The notes: a model not told the origin generated them from the letters alone. A stretch of 64,000 nt of DNA from Williamsia maris (GCF_024171815.1 NZ_JAMTCJ010000001.1:682001-746000), one strand, 5' to 3'. Shown: positions 51,038-62,674, counted from the stretch's first letter. Translations and numbers: made by a program.

Positions 51038-52219
51038 TCATCGGTGAGGCGTCTCCTCGACCAGGAACGCCCGGCCCTCGCCCGCCACGCGGGTGAGCAC
51101 GACCGTCGCCGCGTCCGGGCCGTCGAGTCGCAGCTTGGCGATGAGGGCGTCCGGCACGATCGGCAGGCCGCGGGACTTCACCGTCAACGTCCCGATCCCA
51201 CGGTCGTGCAACGCGATTCGTAGCTTCGGTGTGCGGAACGGCAGCTCGCGCAGCACGGTGTAGACGCGGGCGAAGGGCGTGTCGACCGGATCGTCGGTGC
51301 TGATCCAGTGCAGCTGCGGGTCGGGTGACCACCCACCCAGCTCTGTCGCCAACCGCGCGGTCAGGCCGGCTCGGATCACCACCTCGTGCGGCTCGATCAG
51401 ATGTCGGCCCACGTCGCCGACGGGGACGTCGTCCTCGTCACCACCCACGATCGACTCCCCTCCGGGCAGCAGGGTGGCGCGTCGGTAGGGCCCACCGTCC
51501 GTCAGCCCCCGGCCCCACAGGGTGGTGTCGACGACCTCGCCGCCGGCGCTGATCCACTCGGCCTCGACACCGTCGGGCAGCTCACCGTGCGCCACCCCGG
51601 GGAATACGGTGGCCACCGCCCGACCCGTCAGCATCGAACCGATGAGATCCCACGTGGGTGACAGGGCGTCGAGCCCGGCGAGTCGTCCGCGCGGCGTCCG
51701 ATGATCCGGATCGCAGAAGACGAGCTCGTCCGCCGCGGCCACGACGCCGCGCGCGTCGCCGACCTCGACCGTTCCGGGCAGTCCCAGCGCGTCGAGGTTG
51801 GCGCGGGCGATCTCCACCGACACCGGGTCGATGTCGATGCCGCGGACCTCCAGCCCGGCGCGAGCGAACGCGAGGAGATCGCCACCCAGGCCGCACCCGA
51901 CATCGACGACGCGTCGCACCCCGAGGTCGCGCATCCGCCGCGCGCGGTGGTCGGCGACCAGGGCCCCGGTGGCGTGGCGCAGCGCGTCGTGGGTGAAGTA
52001 CATCCGGCCGGCGTCGGTCCCGAACCGGTCGACCGCCACGCCGCGCAGATGGTTCTGCGTGACCGCGGCCGCCACGAGGTCGACGTCGTGGGACTCCCTC
52101 AGTCGCGCGCCGAGCGCGTGGTCGGATTCGACGCCCGCGCATCGGTGCACCTCGGCCAGCAACGCCTGACCCGCCGGGGTCAGCAGGGTACGAAAGGTGT
52201 CGACGTCCACTCCGGCCAT
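51038..52219 (-). CDS. Class I SAM-dependent methyltransferase with THUMP-like domain
   Basis: A 393-residue protein. The Rossmann methyltransferase core has motif I VVDVGCGLGGDLLAFA, acidic end of strand 2 GIDIDPVSVEIA, and FCDPDHRTPRGR. The C-terminal part (LRIALHDRGIGTLTVKSRGLPIVPDALIAKL) matches the THUMP-like domain found in a family of uncharacterised actinobacterial methyltransferases, so RNA is the likely substrate (inference). The ATG at 52217-52219 is preferred; in-frame sequence upstream is shadow. It is convergent with citA (7 nt between stops). Confidence 0.87.
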   Translation of the reverse strand: MAGVDVDTFRTLLTPAGQALLAEVHRCAGVESDHALGARLRESHDVDLVAAAVTQNHLRGVAVDRFGTDAGRMYFTHDALRHATGALVADHRARRMRDLGVRRVVDVGCGLGGDLLAFARAGLEVRGIDIDPVSVEIARANLDALGLPGTVEVGDARGVVAAADELVFCDPDHRTPRGRLAGLDALSPTWDLIGSMLTGRAVATVFPGVAHGELPDGVEAEWISAGGEVVDTTLWGRGLTDGGPYRRATLLPGGESIVGGDEDDVPVGDVGRHLIEPHEVVIRAGLTARLATELGGWSPDPQLHWISTDDPVDTPFARVYTVLRELPFRTPKLRIALHDRGIGTLTVKSRGLPIVPDALIAKLRLDGPDAATVVLTRVAGEGRAFLVEETPHR

Positions 52220-52263
52220 GGTGTCATCCGGCCGGGGTCCGTCACCGTCTGCGGCCCGGTGGT

Positions 52264-53871
52264 TCAGCCGGGGATGTCCCGACGGCGGAACCCCCACCAT
52301 CCGAACGCGATCAGAACCGCCGCGCCCGCGAGGGTCAGCAGCGTCGTCGAGATGCTCACAGCCTCCGGCGCGGTCGCCACCACGTGCGCGTGCGGCGCGA
52401 TGTCGCGGACCCACGTCGGCAGACCGAGCAGGCTGCCGAACTGGGCGAGCACGGCGTCGCCCAGCACCGCCACCCACCCCAGCGGCACCCACCGCGATCC
52501 CCACCCGTAGGCGGCCACCACCACCGCGGCCAGGGCAACCGACCCCGGGATCTGCACGGCACCTGCGGCCATCACCTCGCCCGCGGTCGGCGAGGTGGAG
52601 ACGCCCGAACTGATCGAGTGGCCTGCCACGATCGCGAGAGCGGCTCCCGCGACGACGACCACCGCAGTGCCGAGCGAGGCCACTGCCACCGAGGCGAACC
52701 AGCGTGTCCGAGATACAGCGCCGGCGAGCACCTGCTCGGTGCGGCCTGCGGCCTCGTCACCGCGGGCACGGACGACCACGGCCACCGCCGCCAGACCCGC
52801 GATCACCCCGACGAACCCGAGAACCGCGGTCATCACCGACCTCGCGAGTGCGCCACCCCCACCGAGATCACGGACCACGTCGGCGACCCCTCCACCGTCG
52901 GGTACGAGATCACCCACCGACGAGACGAGGAACCCGAGCAGCAGGCAATAGACCGCGACGGCCGACACCCAGGGCACGATGGCCGGGCCCGACACCCGCG
53001 CGGTGAGCGCACCGACAGAGCCCAGCCGTGTCGAACCCGCGGGCCCCTCGCGCCGGGACCGAATGCCCGCACCGAGGTCGCGCCGCATCGCGATCATGGC
53101 CGCACCGACCACGCCGACCACGAACAGGGCGACACACAACACCACGGGCACCGGATCCCGTCGACCGAACGGGTCGATCAGTTCCCCCCAACCCAGCGGC
53201 GAGACCCACCGCAGCCACCCGGCGCCGTCGACGACGTCGGCGACGCCGCGGAGGATGTATCCACCGACGAGCACCGACACCGCCACCGCCGTCGCCGTCC
53301 GCGCCGTCGCGGCGAGCTGGTTGGCCACTGCCGCGATGCCGATCACCGCGAGCGAGACGACGCAGTACTGGACACCCACGGCCGCCGCGGCCTCCCCCGG
53401 AGCGCCGATGGCTGCGGTCGCGGTCGCCATCACGCAGCCGGTGGCGACGCCCGCCACCGTCGCGATCGCGACGGCGACCAGCATCGGTGCCGCCGGTCCG
53501 ACGGCACCGGACCGGATGATCTCGAGTTGCCCGGACTCCTCCTGCGCGCGGGTGTTGCGCGTGATGAGCACGGAGGCGAGGACTCCGGCGACGAGCAGCA
53601 GGAACAACCCGACGCGCCATGTGGTGATGGACGCGATGGTCGTGTCGGACCCCAACGGTCCCAACAACAATCGGAACGCGACGTTCGACGCGGCACCGGA
53701 CCGCACCTCGGCGCGCGCACCCGGCGAGGCGTACAACGCTGCCATCGACGCGCCGGTGACGATGACCAGCACCGGCAGCGCGACCACCCCGAGCGGCGCG
53801 GTGAACCGCTCGCGACGGACCGCGAGTCTGGTCAACAACGCCCCGCCTGCGACCAGATCGGTACCGCTCAT
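52264..53871 (-). CDS. ABC exporter permease, large 12-helix type
   Basis: A 535-residue integral membrane protein with about 12 hydrophobic segments in two similar halves. It resembles the polyketide/tetronasin-type ABC-2 permeases (mycobacterial Rv1217c-like). Local markers are NTRAQEESGQLEIIRSGAVG in the first half and RARGDEAAGRTEQVLAGAVSRTRW in the second; this paired E-E-x-G-x-x-E loop is typical. Its ATG overlaps the ATPase stop (ATGA, 53868-53871). With that ATPase it forms a drug or antibiotic exporter under TetR control. Confidence 0.9.
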   Translation of the reverse strand: MSGTDLVAGGALLTRLAVRRERFTAPLGVVALPVLVIVTGASMAALYASPGARAEVRSGAASNVAFRLLLGPLGSDTTIASITTWRVGLFLLLVAGVLASVLITRNTRAQEESGQLEIIRSGAVGPAAPMLVAVAIATVAGVATGCVMATATAAIGAPGEAAAAVGVQYCVVSLAVIGIAAVANQLAATARTATAVAVSVLVGGYILRGVADVVDGAGWLRWVSPLGWGELIDPFGRRDPVPVVLCVALFVVGVVGAAMIAMRRDLGAGIRSRREGPAGSTRLGSVGALTARVSGPAIVPWVSAVAVYCLLLGFLVSSVGDLVPDGGGVADVVRDLGGGGALARSVMTAVLGFVGVIAGLAAVAVVVRARGDEAAGRTEQVLAGAVSRTRWFASVAVASLGTAVVVVAGAALAIVAGHSISSGVSTSPTAGEVMAAGAVQIPGSVALAAVVVAAYGWGSRWVPLGWVAVLGDAVLAQFGSLLGLPTWVRDIAPHAHVVATAPEAVSISTTLLTLAGAAVLIAFGWWGFRRRDIPG

Positions 53872-54793
53872 CGCTCGGTGGTCGGGTGGTCGTGATCGCC
53901 GTAGTAGCGCCGGAACATCTCCTCGAGAGACGGTGGCGACACCTCGAGCGACCGGACGTCGAGGCGTCCGAGGGCAGCGATCAGCCGAGACAGCCCGGGC
54001 TGCTCCACCGTCAACGACACCGTCGTCGTGCCTGCGATGTTGGAACGCGAGGTGATCTCCACGTCGTCGACGTCTGCCAGCTCGGCCAGTCCGTCGGGCT
54101 GCTCCGCCACCTCGGCCGTGACCCGCGTGCGCGTCAGATGGCGCATCTGGGCCAGCGACCCGGCCGCGACCGTGCGACCCGATCGGACGATGGTGACCGT
54201 GTCGCAGAGTTTCTCGACCTCGCCGAGGATGTGGCTGGACAGCAGAACCGACGAGCCCGCGGCGGTGGCCTCGCGGACGCAATCGGTGAAGACGTCCTCC
54301 ATCAGCGGGTCGAGACCGGAGGTCGGCTCGTCGAGGATGAGCAGATCCGCGGGTGCGGCGAAGGCGGCGACCAGCGCGACCTTCTGGCGGTTGCCCTTCG
54401 AGTACTCGGACATGCGGCGGGTGGAATCCAGCTCGAAGCGATCGATCGTCTCCGCACGGGCCTGCCGGGTCGGCGCCGCCCCCCGCAGTCCCAACAGCGC
54501 GTCGATGCACTCACCGCCGGTCAACTGCGGCCACAGGTCGACGTCGCCGGGGACATAGGCGATACGCCGGTGCACCGCGACCGCGTCTCGGACCGGATCG
54601 GCACCGAGGACACGTACTGTGCCCGCGTCGCGACGGTAGGTGCCCAGCAGGACGCGGATCGTGGTCGACTTACCGGCCCCGTTGGGTCCCAGGAACCCGG
54701 CCACCGTGCCCCGCTCGACCGTCAGGTCGAGGCCGTCGAGGGCGGTGATCCGTCCGAAGCGCTTTCGAAGGCCCTGCACCTCGATCACGGCCG

Positions 54794-54797
<4 letters not shown>
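53868..54797 (-). CDS. ABC exporter ATP-binding protein
   Basis: A 309-residue ATPase. Walker A is GPNGAGKST, signature region YSKGNRQKVALVAAFA (SKGNRQ, as in ABC-2 drug ATPases), Walker B LLILDEPTSGLD and H-loop SSHILGEV. The C-terminal 80 residues form the extra domain common to this class. Its ATG overlaps the TetR stop (ATGA, 54794-54797), so regulator, ATPase and permease are made from one message. Antibiotic export is inferred from family and context. Confidence 0.92.
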
Positions 54798-56712
<1,915 letters not shown>

Positions 56713-56743
56713 TCCGTTCTCCCCGTGACGGATGGGACGCGTG

Positions 56744-56765
56744 AGGTCGGCGGTACGACCTTTCT
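56744..56765 (+). terminator. Weak hairpin after serC
   Basis: AGGTCG (56744-56749) and CGACCT (56756-56761) form a 6-bp stem around a 6-nt loop, followed by TTCT. Short but correctly placed, 31 bp after the serC stop. Confidence 0.35.
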
Positions 56766-56881
56766 GAGCTGGCCTTTTCTCGGTGTGTCACCCGCGTCGG
56801 CGGCGTGCCCTGAACTAGGGTTGTCAGAATCTACATTCGCGAGATGTGAAACTCCCGCACTCACTCGAGGAGGAGGGGCAG

Positions 56882-57910
56882 ATGCGTGAACTCCGCGTGA
56901 TCGGCTTGGAAGCCGACGGCAGTTCGGTGGTCTGCCAGGATCCCGAGTCGGGCGAGAAGTTCTCCGTCGCCGCCGACGATCGTCTGCGCGCGGCCGCTCG
57001 CGGCGACCTCTCCCGACTCGGTCAGATCGAGATCGAGATGGAGAGTTCGCTGCGCCCCCGCGAGATCCAGTCGCGCATCCGGGCCGGCGCCAGCGTCGCC
57101 CAGGTGGCCGCCGCGGCCGGGGTCACCACCGACAAGGTCGCGCGGTTCGCCCACCCGGTGCTGTTGGAACGCTCCCGCGCCGCCGAGCTCGCGTCGTCGG
57201 CACACCCCATCCGGGTCGACGGCCCGGCGCTGTCGACGCTGAGCGAGGTGGTCGCCGCCGCGCTCGGTGCCCGCGGCCACAACCCCGACGACACCACCTG
57301 GGACGCCTGGAAGGGCGAGGACAACCGCTGGGTGGTCCAGGTCAGCTGGCGCGTGGGTCGGTCCGAGAACCACGCGCACTGGCGGTACCTCCCGGGTTCC
57401 AGCGGCGGCGCCGTCGAGCCACTCGACGAGACCGCCGACGAGATCACCGATCCCGACATGAGCCGTCCCCTACGGGGTCTCACCTCGGTCGTGACGCTGG
57501 CGTCGTCGTCGACCGCCGAGTTCACCGTGGAGGCCGACGAGGTCATCGGTGCGCAGCGCGCACGGCACGAGGAGCCCGACCCGTTCGACTCCGCACCTCG
57601 TGAACCGGCGCCCCGAGAACCCGCGGTGCGCACGCCCGAGCCGTTCGAACCCAAGCGCCATGAGTCCGCCGACGTCGAGGAGGCGCCTGCCGCCCGCGTC
57701 GACGTACGCCCGACGTCCGCCCCGGTGCTCGACACCGAGGACGACGACGACATCGACGTCCCCGCGAGCTCCGCGCAGGACGGATCGTCCACCGCCGGTG
57801 AACCATCGGAACCCCCCGCTCCCCCGCGTCGTCGCAAGGCGGCACGCAAGCCGTCGGTCCCGGCATGGGAAGATGTACTCCTCGGCGTCCGTAGCAACGG
57901 AAACCAGTAA
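56882..57910 (+). CDS. sepH: Cell-division regulator SepH (DUF3071)
   Basis: A 342-residue protein. The N-terminal SepH domain begins MRELRVIGLEADGSSVVC and includes the helix-turn-helix-like LRPREIQSRIRAGASVAQVAAAAGVTTDKVARFAHPVLLER. A middle part (DDTTWDAWKGEDNRWVVQVSWRVG) is also conserved. The C-terminal 130 residues are acidic, Pro-rich and disordered, ending in a basic RRRKAARKPSVPAWEDVLLG motif. In Streptomyces and mycobacteria SepH binds FtsZ through this tail and promotes Z-ring assembly. GAGGAGGAGG lies about 6 nt before the ATG, one of the strongest RBSs in the window. The adjacent serC matches the remembered mycobacterial order. Confidence 0.93.
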   Translation: MRELRVIGLEADGSSVVCQDPESGEKFSVAADDRLRAAARGDLSRLGQIEIEMESSLRPREIQSRIRAGASVAQVAAAAGVTTDKVARFAHPVLLERSRAAELASSAHPIRVDGPALSTLSEVVAAALGARGHNPDDTTWDAWKGEDNRWVVQVSWRVGRSENHAHWRYLPGSSGGAVEPLDETADEITDPDMSRPLRGLTSVVTLASSSTAEFTVEADEVIGAQRARHEEPDPFDSAPREPAPREPAVRTPEPFEPKRHESADVEEAPAARVDVRPTSAPVLDTEDDDDIDVPASSAQDGSSTAGEPSEPPAPPRRRKAARKPSVPAWEDVLLGVRSNGNQ

Positions 57911-57933
57911 TCGATCCGACAGGGGGCGAGAAC

Positions 57934-58722
57934 TTGGCCGCGACCGCATCGATGCTCTGGCTGATCGACAGCGATGACTTCATCGCTGATCTGCGCCTGG
58001 GTCTCGTCAACGACCGCGAGTCGGCAACGGCGATGGCGCACAGGCTCTTCGCCGACAACGTGCTCCTGCCGATCGGCGACACGACGCTCGACCGTGCCGC
58101 TTCCTGCGCCGACGACGAGGTGTTCGTCGGTGTCTTCGGACGGTTCGCCGTCATCGCCGGGGCGACGCTGGACACCACCGCGCCCTCTCAACTCCCCGAC
58201 GTCGTCCTCGCGGCCCACCCGGCCGAGACGGCGTACCTGATCCACACCGATCCCGAGGCCTCGGTGGGGGTGTTCGCGCAGTGGGACAACGGAACCCTGC
58301 GTCGGTCGTTCTCCGCCGATCCGGTGGACATCGCCGAGAACCTCGGTCTGCCGTTCCCGTTCGAACGCTCCTTCTGGGCCGGCGAGCACCCACTGGTCTA
58401 CGCCGAGGGTGTACCCCGCGATCCGCAGGCACTGCCGTTCCACCCGATCGAGTTCGCCGACCACGCCGCACGTGAGTGGCTCGGGATGCGACTGACCCGA
58501 CCGTGGGATGACGGCGACATCGTCCCCGACCGGATCCCGTTGAGCGGCTTCGCGATCCGGCCGCCCGGATATCAGCCGACCGACGACGAGCTCGCCGGCC
58601 GACGGGCACCGTCATCGACCGACACGAGCACTCCCGAGTCGTCGCCGCCGGCGCCTGCCGACGAGCCGCCCACCCCCACCGCACGGGTGGCCCGGTGGTT
58701 CGGATTCGGAAAACGCGACTGA
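57934..58722 (+). CDS. DUF6928-like protein of unknown function
   Basis: A 262-residue protein resembling the actinobacterial DUF6928 group by eye. It opens MLWLIDSDDFIADLRLGLVNDRESATAMAHRLF, continues CADDEVFVGVFGRFAVIAGATLD and has QWDNGTLRRSFSADPVDIAENLGLPFPFERSFWAGEHP. No catalytic motif or membrane segment is visible. The last 50 residues are Pro/Ser-rich, ending WFGFGKRD. A TTG start (57934) is supported by AGGGGG seven bases upstream. It lies 23 bp after sepH, so it is probably co-transcribed and might share a cell-cycle context (weak inference). Confidence 0.7.
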   Translation: MAATASMLWLIDSDDFIADLRLGLVNDRESATAMAHRLFADNVLLPIGDTTLDRAASCADDEVFVGVFGRFAVIAGATLDTTAPSQLPDVVLAAHPAETAYLIHTDPEASVGVFAQWDNGTLRRSFSADPVDIAENLGLPFPFERSFWAGEHPLVYAEGVPRDPQALPFHPIEFADHAAREWLGMRLTRPWDDGDIVPDRIPLSGFAIRPPGYQPTDDELAGRRAPSSTDTSTPESSPPAPADEPPTPTARVARWFGFGKRD

Positions 58723-58752
58723 CAACCGCACGACACCCGAGGCGTGAGTCGC

Positions 58753-59058
58753 TCAGCCGATCCCCGCAGCAGCCAGGAACACGACCACCGGCAGCCCGAC
58801 GGCCAGTCCGATGAGAGCACCCCAACTCGGCCAGCGCAGAACCGATCTGCGCCGCCAGATCCACGCCGTCGGCGCGACCCCGCTGCAGACCACCAGAACC
58901 GCGGCCACCCCCAGCAGGACGTGGGTCTGCGCGACCACGTCGTAGACCCCGATCGACACACACGTCGTGAACACGCCACTCAGCGACGCCAGGAGCACAC
59001 CCAGCGTCCAGGGTGTGGGTTCGTCGGGATCGGGTAGATCCTCGGGGTCGTACATCAC
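58753..59058 (-). CDS. Small DUF-type membrane protein (Rv0882-like)
   Basis: A 101-residue protein. The acidic N-terminus YDPEDLPDPDEPTPW is followed by three helices (TLGVLLASLSGVFTTCVSIGVY, THVLLGVAAVLVVCSGVAPTAW and WGALIGLAVGLPVVVFLAAAGIG). By position between sepH and an RNA methyltransferase it corresponds to the small membrane protein Rv0882 of M. tuberculosis as I remember it. GTG 59058 follows GACAAT by 6 nt (leaderless); ATG 59055 is one codon in. The function is unknown. Confidence 0.75.
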   Translation of the reverse strand: MMYDPEDLPDPDEPTPWTLGVLLASLSGVFTTCVSIGVYDVVAQTHVLLGVAAVLVVCSGVAPTAWIWRRRSVLRWPSWGALIGLAVGLPVVVFLAAAGIG

Positions 59059-59133
59059 CGCGCCATTGTCGCAGCCCTACCCGCGTCGCCGACCCCACAC
59101 ACCTGAGTCCCGAGGGGCCGGGACGGTTTCGGA

Positions 59134-59139
59134 TACGTT
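59134..59139 (+). promoter_or_regulatory. Predicted -10 of the FAD oxidoreductase gene
   Basis: TACGTT (59134-59139) lies 6 nt before the ATG at 59146, the leaderless spacing. Confidence 0.35.
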
Positions 59140-59145
59140 CGAGGT

Positions 59146-60564
59146 ATGACAACAGCGGTGGTCGTCGGTGCGGGACCCAACGGTCTCGCCGCGGCGGTGC
59201 GTCTGGCGACGCAGGGGGTCGAGGTCACGGTCATCGAGGCCGCGGAGACCATCGGCGGCGGCACCCGGTCGGGCGAGTTGACGCTGCCCGGCCTCATCCA
59301 CGACCACTGCTCGGGCTTTCACCCGATGGGTGCGGGATCGCCGTATCTGCAGACCCTGGACCTCGCCGAACACGGCCTGCACTGGGAATGGGCCGACATC
59401 GACTGCGCCCATCCGCTCGACGGCGGCGACGCCGGGCTCATGTACCGGTCGCTCGACGCGACCGCCGAAGGACTCGGCATCGACGGCGAGCGGTGGCGGT
59501 CGGTGTTCGGTTCGGCGGCCGAGCATTTCGACGATCTCGCCAACGACCTGATGCGTCCCGTCGCGAACATCCCGCGCCATCCGTTGGCCCTGGCGTCGTT
59601 CGGTCCGCGGGCGTTGTCGCCGGCGACCCTGACATCGCGCGTGTTCCGGACCCCACGCGCCAAGGCGCTGTTCACCGGACTGTCCGCGCACCTCTACGCC
59701 CGTCTCGACCGCCCGTTCGCGGGAGCGGTCGCACTGTTGCTGACCGCCGCGGGCCACAACTACGGGTGGCCGGTCGCACGTGGCGGATCCGCATCCATCA
59801 CCGACGCCCTGGCCGCAAAACTCACCGCGCACGGCGGCACCATCGTCACCGGGACCCCGGTCCGCACGGCGGCCGACATCCCCGCCGCCGACGTGGTCCT
59901 TCTCGACGTGTCACCCGCGGTGGCCCTGGGCATCTACGGCGACTCCATGCCGAAACACATATCGGGGTCCTACCGCCGCTTCCGCCGGGCGCCGGGTGCC
60001 TACAAGGTCGACTTCGCCGTCGAATCCGGTGTGCCGTGGGCCGACCCGGACACCGGGCGGGCCGGGACGGTCCACGTCGGGGGCAGCGCGGAGGAGGTCG
60101 CCGATGCCGAACGGAAGGTCTTCGGTGGCTCGATGCCCGAGCGCCCGTTCGTCCTCGTCGGCCAGCAGTACGTCGCCGATCCGAGTCGGTCCCGCGGCGA
60201 CGTGCACCCGCTCTATGCGTACGCGCACGTGCCCAACGGCTACACCGGGGACGCGACGGAGGCAGTCATCGCCCAGATCGAGCGATTCGCACCGGGGTTC
60301 CGCGATCGGGTCCTCGCGACCACGGTCACGACACCGGCGCAATTGGAGACCTCGAACGCCAACTACGGCGGCGGCGACATCGTCGGCGGGTCCAATTCCG
60401 GTCTGCAGGTGCTGTTCCGGCCGCGCGCCGGGATCGACCCGTACAGCATGGGCATCCCGGGCACCTACCTGTGTTCGGCGTCGACACCTCCGGGCGCGGG
60501 TGCACACGGGATGTGCGGTTACAACGCGGCCGAGTCCGCCCTGAAGTACCTGCGCAAACGCTAG
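59146..60564 (+). CDS. Phytoene-desaturase-like FAD oxidoreductase
   Basis: A 472-residue flavoprotein of the amine oxidase/phytoene desaturase (CrtI-like) superfamily. The FAD-binding start is TTAVVVGAGPNGLAAAVRLATQGVEVTVIEA, with the following GGGTRSGELTLPG motif. The C-terminal FAD-closing region is GSNSGLQVLFRPR...YLCSASTPPGAGAHGMCGYNAAESAL. It corresponds by appearance to mycobacterial Rv0897c-type enzymes; there are no carotenoid genes nearby, so a carotenoid role should not be assumed. It is convergent with the TrmH-type gene, stop codons adjoining. Confidence 0.87.
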   Translation: MTTAVVVGAGPNGLAAAVRLATQGVEVTVIEAAETIGGGTRSGELTLPGLIHDHCSGFHPMGAGSPYLQTLDLAEHGLHWEWADIDCAHPLDGGDAGLMYRSLDATAEGLGIDGERWRSVFGSAAEHFDDLANDLMRPVANIPRHPLALASFGPRALSPATLTSRVFRTPRAKALFTGLSAHLYARLDRPFAGAVALLLTAAGHNYGWPVARGGSASITDALAAKLTAHGGTIVTGTPVRTAADIPAADVVLLDVSPAVALGIYGDSMPKHISGSYRRFRRAPGAYKVDFAVESGVPWADPDTGRAGTVHVGGSAEEVADAERKVFGGSMPERPFVLVGQQYVADPSRSRGDVHPLYAYAHVPNGYTGDATEAVIAQIERFAPGFRDRVLATTVTTPAQLETSNANYGGGDIVGGSNSGLQVLFRPRAGIDPYSMGIPGTYLCSASTPPGAGAHGMCGYNAAESALKYLRKR

Positions 60565-61434
60565 TCAGCGTTCGGCGCGAGATGCTCGCTCGTAGAACGC
60601 GATCGCGGCGGCGGTGGCCACGTTGAGCGAGTCGGTGCCACGCGCCATCGGGATCCGGGCGCGGATGTCACCGGCCCGCATCGCGGTCTCGGTCAGGCCG
60701 GGCCCCTCCGCACCGACCATGAACGCGACCTTGGCGCCGGTGACCGCCTGCGACAGCGGCACCGCGGACTCGTCCGGGGTGAGCGACACGATCTCGAACC
60801 CGTTGTCGCGCAGCATGGTCAGGTCATGCGGCCAGTTCGTCGCGGCGGCGAACGGAACCAGCAGCGCGTGCCCCATCGAGACGCGCACGCATCGCCGGTA
60901 GAGCGGGTCGGCGCATCCCGCGCCGAACAGGACGGCGTCGACACCCAGGCCGGCGGCGTTGCGGAACACGCTGCCGATGTTCTCGTGGTCGTTGACGCCC
61001 TCGAGGACCGCGATGGTCGAGGTGGTGGCCGCGAGGTCGGCGGCCGCCAAGGTCTCCGGGCGTCGTGCGACACCGAGCACGCCCCGGTTGAGGTGGAAGC
61101 CGACGATGTCGGCCATCACCTCGGCCGACGCACGGTAGAACGGTAGGCCGGTCACCGACGGGTCACTCAGGTCCGCGCGCAACTCGTTCAGGCGTTTGTC
61201 GACGCCGAGGAACGCGTGCGGGGTGAACCGGGACGCGATCATGCGGGCCACCACGAGAACTCCCTCCGCGATGACCAGCCCCTTCCCGGGCCGGCCGCCG
61301 GGCAGGACGGGCAGATCCGGGCGTCGGTCGACCGAGTTCAGGTCGCGGAAGTCGTCGACGCGCGGGTCGTCGCGGTCGGTGATGTCGATGACGTCGACGG
61401 CGAGGTCGGTCGGCTCGATGGGGGAAGGTGGCAC
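60565..61434 (-). CDS. SpoU/TrmH-type RNA 2'-O-methyltransferase
   Basis: A 289-residue SPOUT methyltransferase with N-terminal substrate-binding part (GRPGKGLVIAEGVLVVARMIAS). The trefoil-knot SAM domain has motif 1 VLEGVNDHENIGSVFRNAAGLGVDAVLFG, motif 2 KVAFMVGAEGPGLT and motif 3 RIPMARGTDSLNVATAAAIAFYE. Asn/Arg in NIGSVFRNA and Glu in GAEGPG are the catalytic set. The target is rRNA or tRNA ribose; M. tuberculosis Rv0881 is the remembered counterpart. GTG 61432-61434 lies 4 nt after the MFS stop, so the two genes are co-translated. Confidence 0.91.
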   Translation of the reverse strand: MPPSPIEPTDLAVDVIDITDRDDPRVDDFRDLNSVDRRPDLPVLPGGRPGKGLVIAEGVLVVARMIASRFTPHAFLGVDKRLNELRADLSDPSVTGLPFYRASAEVMADIVGFHLNRGVLGVARRPETLAAADLAATTSTIAVLEGVNDHENIGSVFRNAAGLGVDAVLFGAGCADPLYRRCVRVSMGHALLVPFAAATNWPHDLTMLRDNGFEIVSLTPDESAVPLSQAVTGAKVAFMVGAEGPGLTETAMRAGDIRARIPMARGTDSLNVATAAAIAFYERASRAER

Positions 61435-61438
61435 GCGA

Positions 61439-62674
61439 TCAGTGTGCCGCAGGCTCCGGATCGGACTCCACGGCAGCCGAACGGCGTTGCTCGAGTGCGG
61501 TGAGCGCGCCCGCGACCAACGCCAGCACGATGATGACGCTCGCGAAGACGATCCCGGCGGTCTCGACCCCCACCGCCCGCGACAACAGTCCCTCGGCGAC
61601 GACCGGGACGCTGATGCCGATGTAGGCGATGACGAAGTACGCCGAGGTGATCCCCGCCTTGTCGTCGGCGGGAGCGGCCGCGGTGACCCCGGCCAGCCCC
61701 TTGGAGAAGGCGATGCCCTGGCCCAGACCACCCACGACGCCCGCGACGGCGAGCAACGGCCACTGCCCCTCGATCAGGGTCACGATCAGCAGGATCATGC
61801 CGAGGACGAACAACGCGATCGCGAGCGGGTCGGCGACCTTCGACGACAGGCTGCGGGCCGCGACCTGTCCGATGATCGAGCCGCCGAAGGTGGTGGCCAC
61901 GAGGAACGCCGTCCCGATCAACGAGTCGACCCCGGCGATCTGGGTGGCGATGGTCGGTGCGACGGCGGTGAACAGACCGAGCACCGCGAATCCGGCGAAG
62001 CCGAGCAGCGACGCACGGATGAAGTAGGTGCGGATGTCGGCGGGCACCGACAACGGCATCGGACGCAGCGGTTCGTCGCGATGTCGGGACCGGGTCTCGG
62101 GAACCACCACCACGATGAGCGCCGCGACCACCATCAGGCCCAGGTGCACCCAGTAGCTCGTTCGGGTGGGTGCCGGGGCCACGGTGACGACGACGGCCGC
62201 GAGGATCGGTCCCAGGCCGAGACCGCCGATGTTCGACATCGACGCGAACAGCGGGGCGCGCGCCGACAACCGGCCGCGCGCCATCTCGATGATGGCCACC
62301 GACGCGGTCCCGACGAAGATGCCCGCCGACATCCCGGAGATCAGACGTCCCACCAGGAGCAGGGCGGTGTTGTCAGCCAGCAGGAACACCACGTCGCTCA
62401 GTGCGGCGAACCCGATACCGGCGAACAACAGCGGACGCCGACCCAGCGCGTCGGACCACTTGCCGAACGCCAGCAGCGTCGCGAGGACACCGACCGCGTA
62501 GGTCGCATAGATCACGGTGACGGTGAGCAGGGAGAAGTGCAGCTCACGCTCATAGGTGGCGTAGATCGAGGTGGGCATCGTCGTACCGACCATCACCAGA
62601 GCCAGCACGAGCATGAGCCCGGCGGTCTGCGGAGCCCGCGTGCGGTCGGCTGGGGTCGATGTCGCGTCGGTCAT
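61439..62674 (-). CDS. MFS transporter
   Basis: A 411-residue major facilitator with 12 helices. The N-half has MVGTTMPTSIYATYERELHFS and the loop 2-3 signature FGKWSDALGRRPLLF (GxxxDxxGRR). The C-half is typical of drug/sugar efflux MFS. The opening P-T-x-Y-x-x-Y pattern resembles small drug or arabinose efflux carriers. The ATG at 62672-62674 is chosen as the start of the family-like sequence, but its RBS is weak. It is upstream of, and 4 nt from, the TrmH-type gene. Confidence 0.88.
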   Translation of the reverse strand: MTDATSTPADRTRAPQTAGLMLVLALVMVGTTMPTSIYATYERELHFSLLTVTVIYATYAVGVLATLLAFGKWSDALGRRPLLFAGIGFAALSDVVFLLADNTALLLVGRLISGMSAGIFVGTASVAIIEMARGRLSARAPLFASMSNIGGLGLGPILAAVVVTVAPAPTRTSYWVHLGLMVVAALIVVVVPETRSRHRDEPLRPMPLSVPADIRTYFIRASLLGFAGFAVLGLFTAVAPTIATQIAGVDSLIGTAFLVATTFGGSIIGQVAARSLSSKVADPLAIALFVLGMILLIVTLIEGQWPLLAVAGVVGGLGQGIAFSKGLAGVTAAAPADDKAGITSAYFVIAYIGISVPVVAEGLLSRAVGVETAGIVFASVIIVLALVAGALTALEQRRSAAVESDPEPAAH

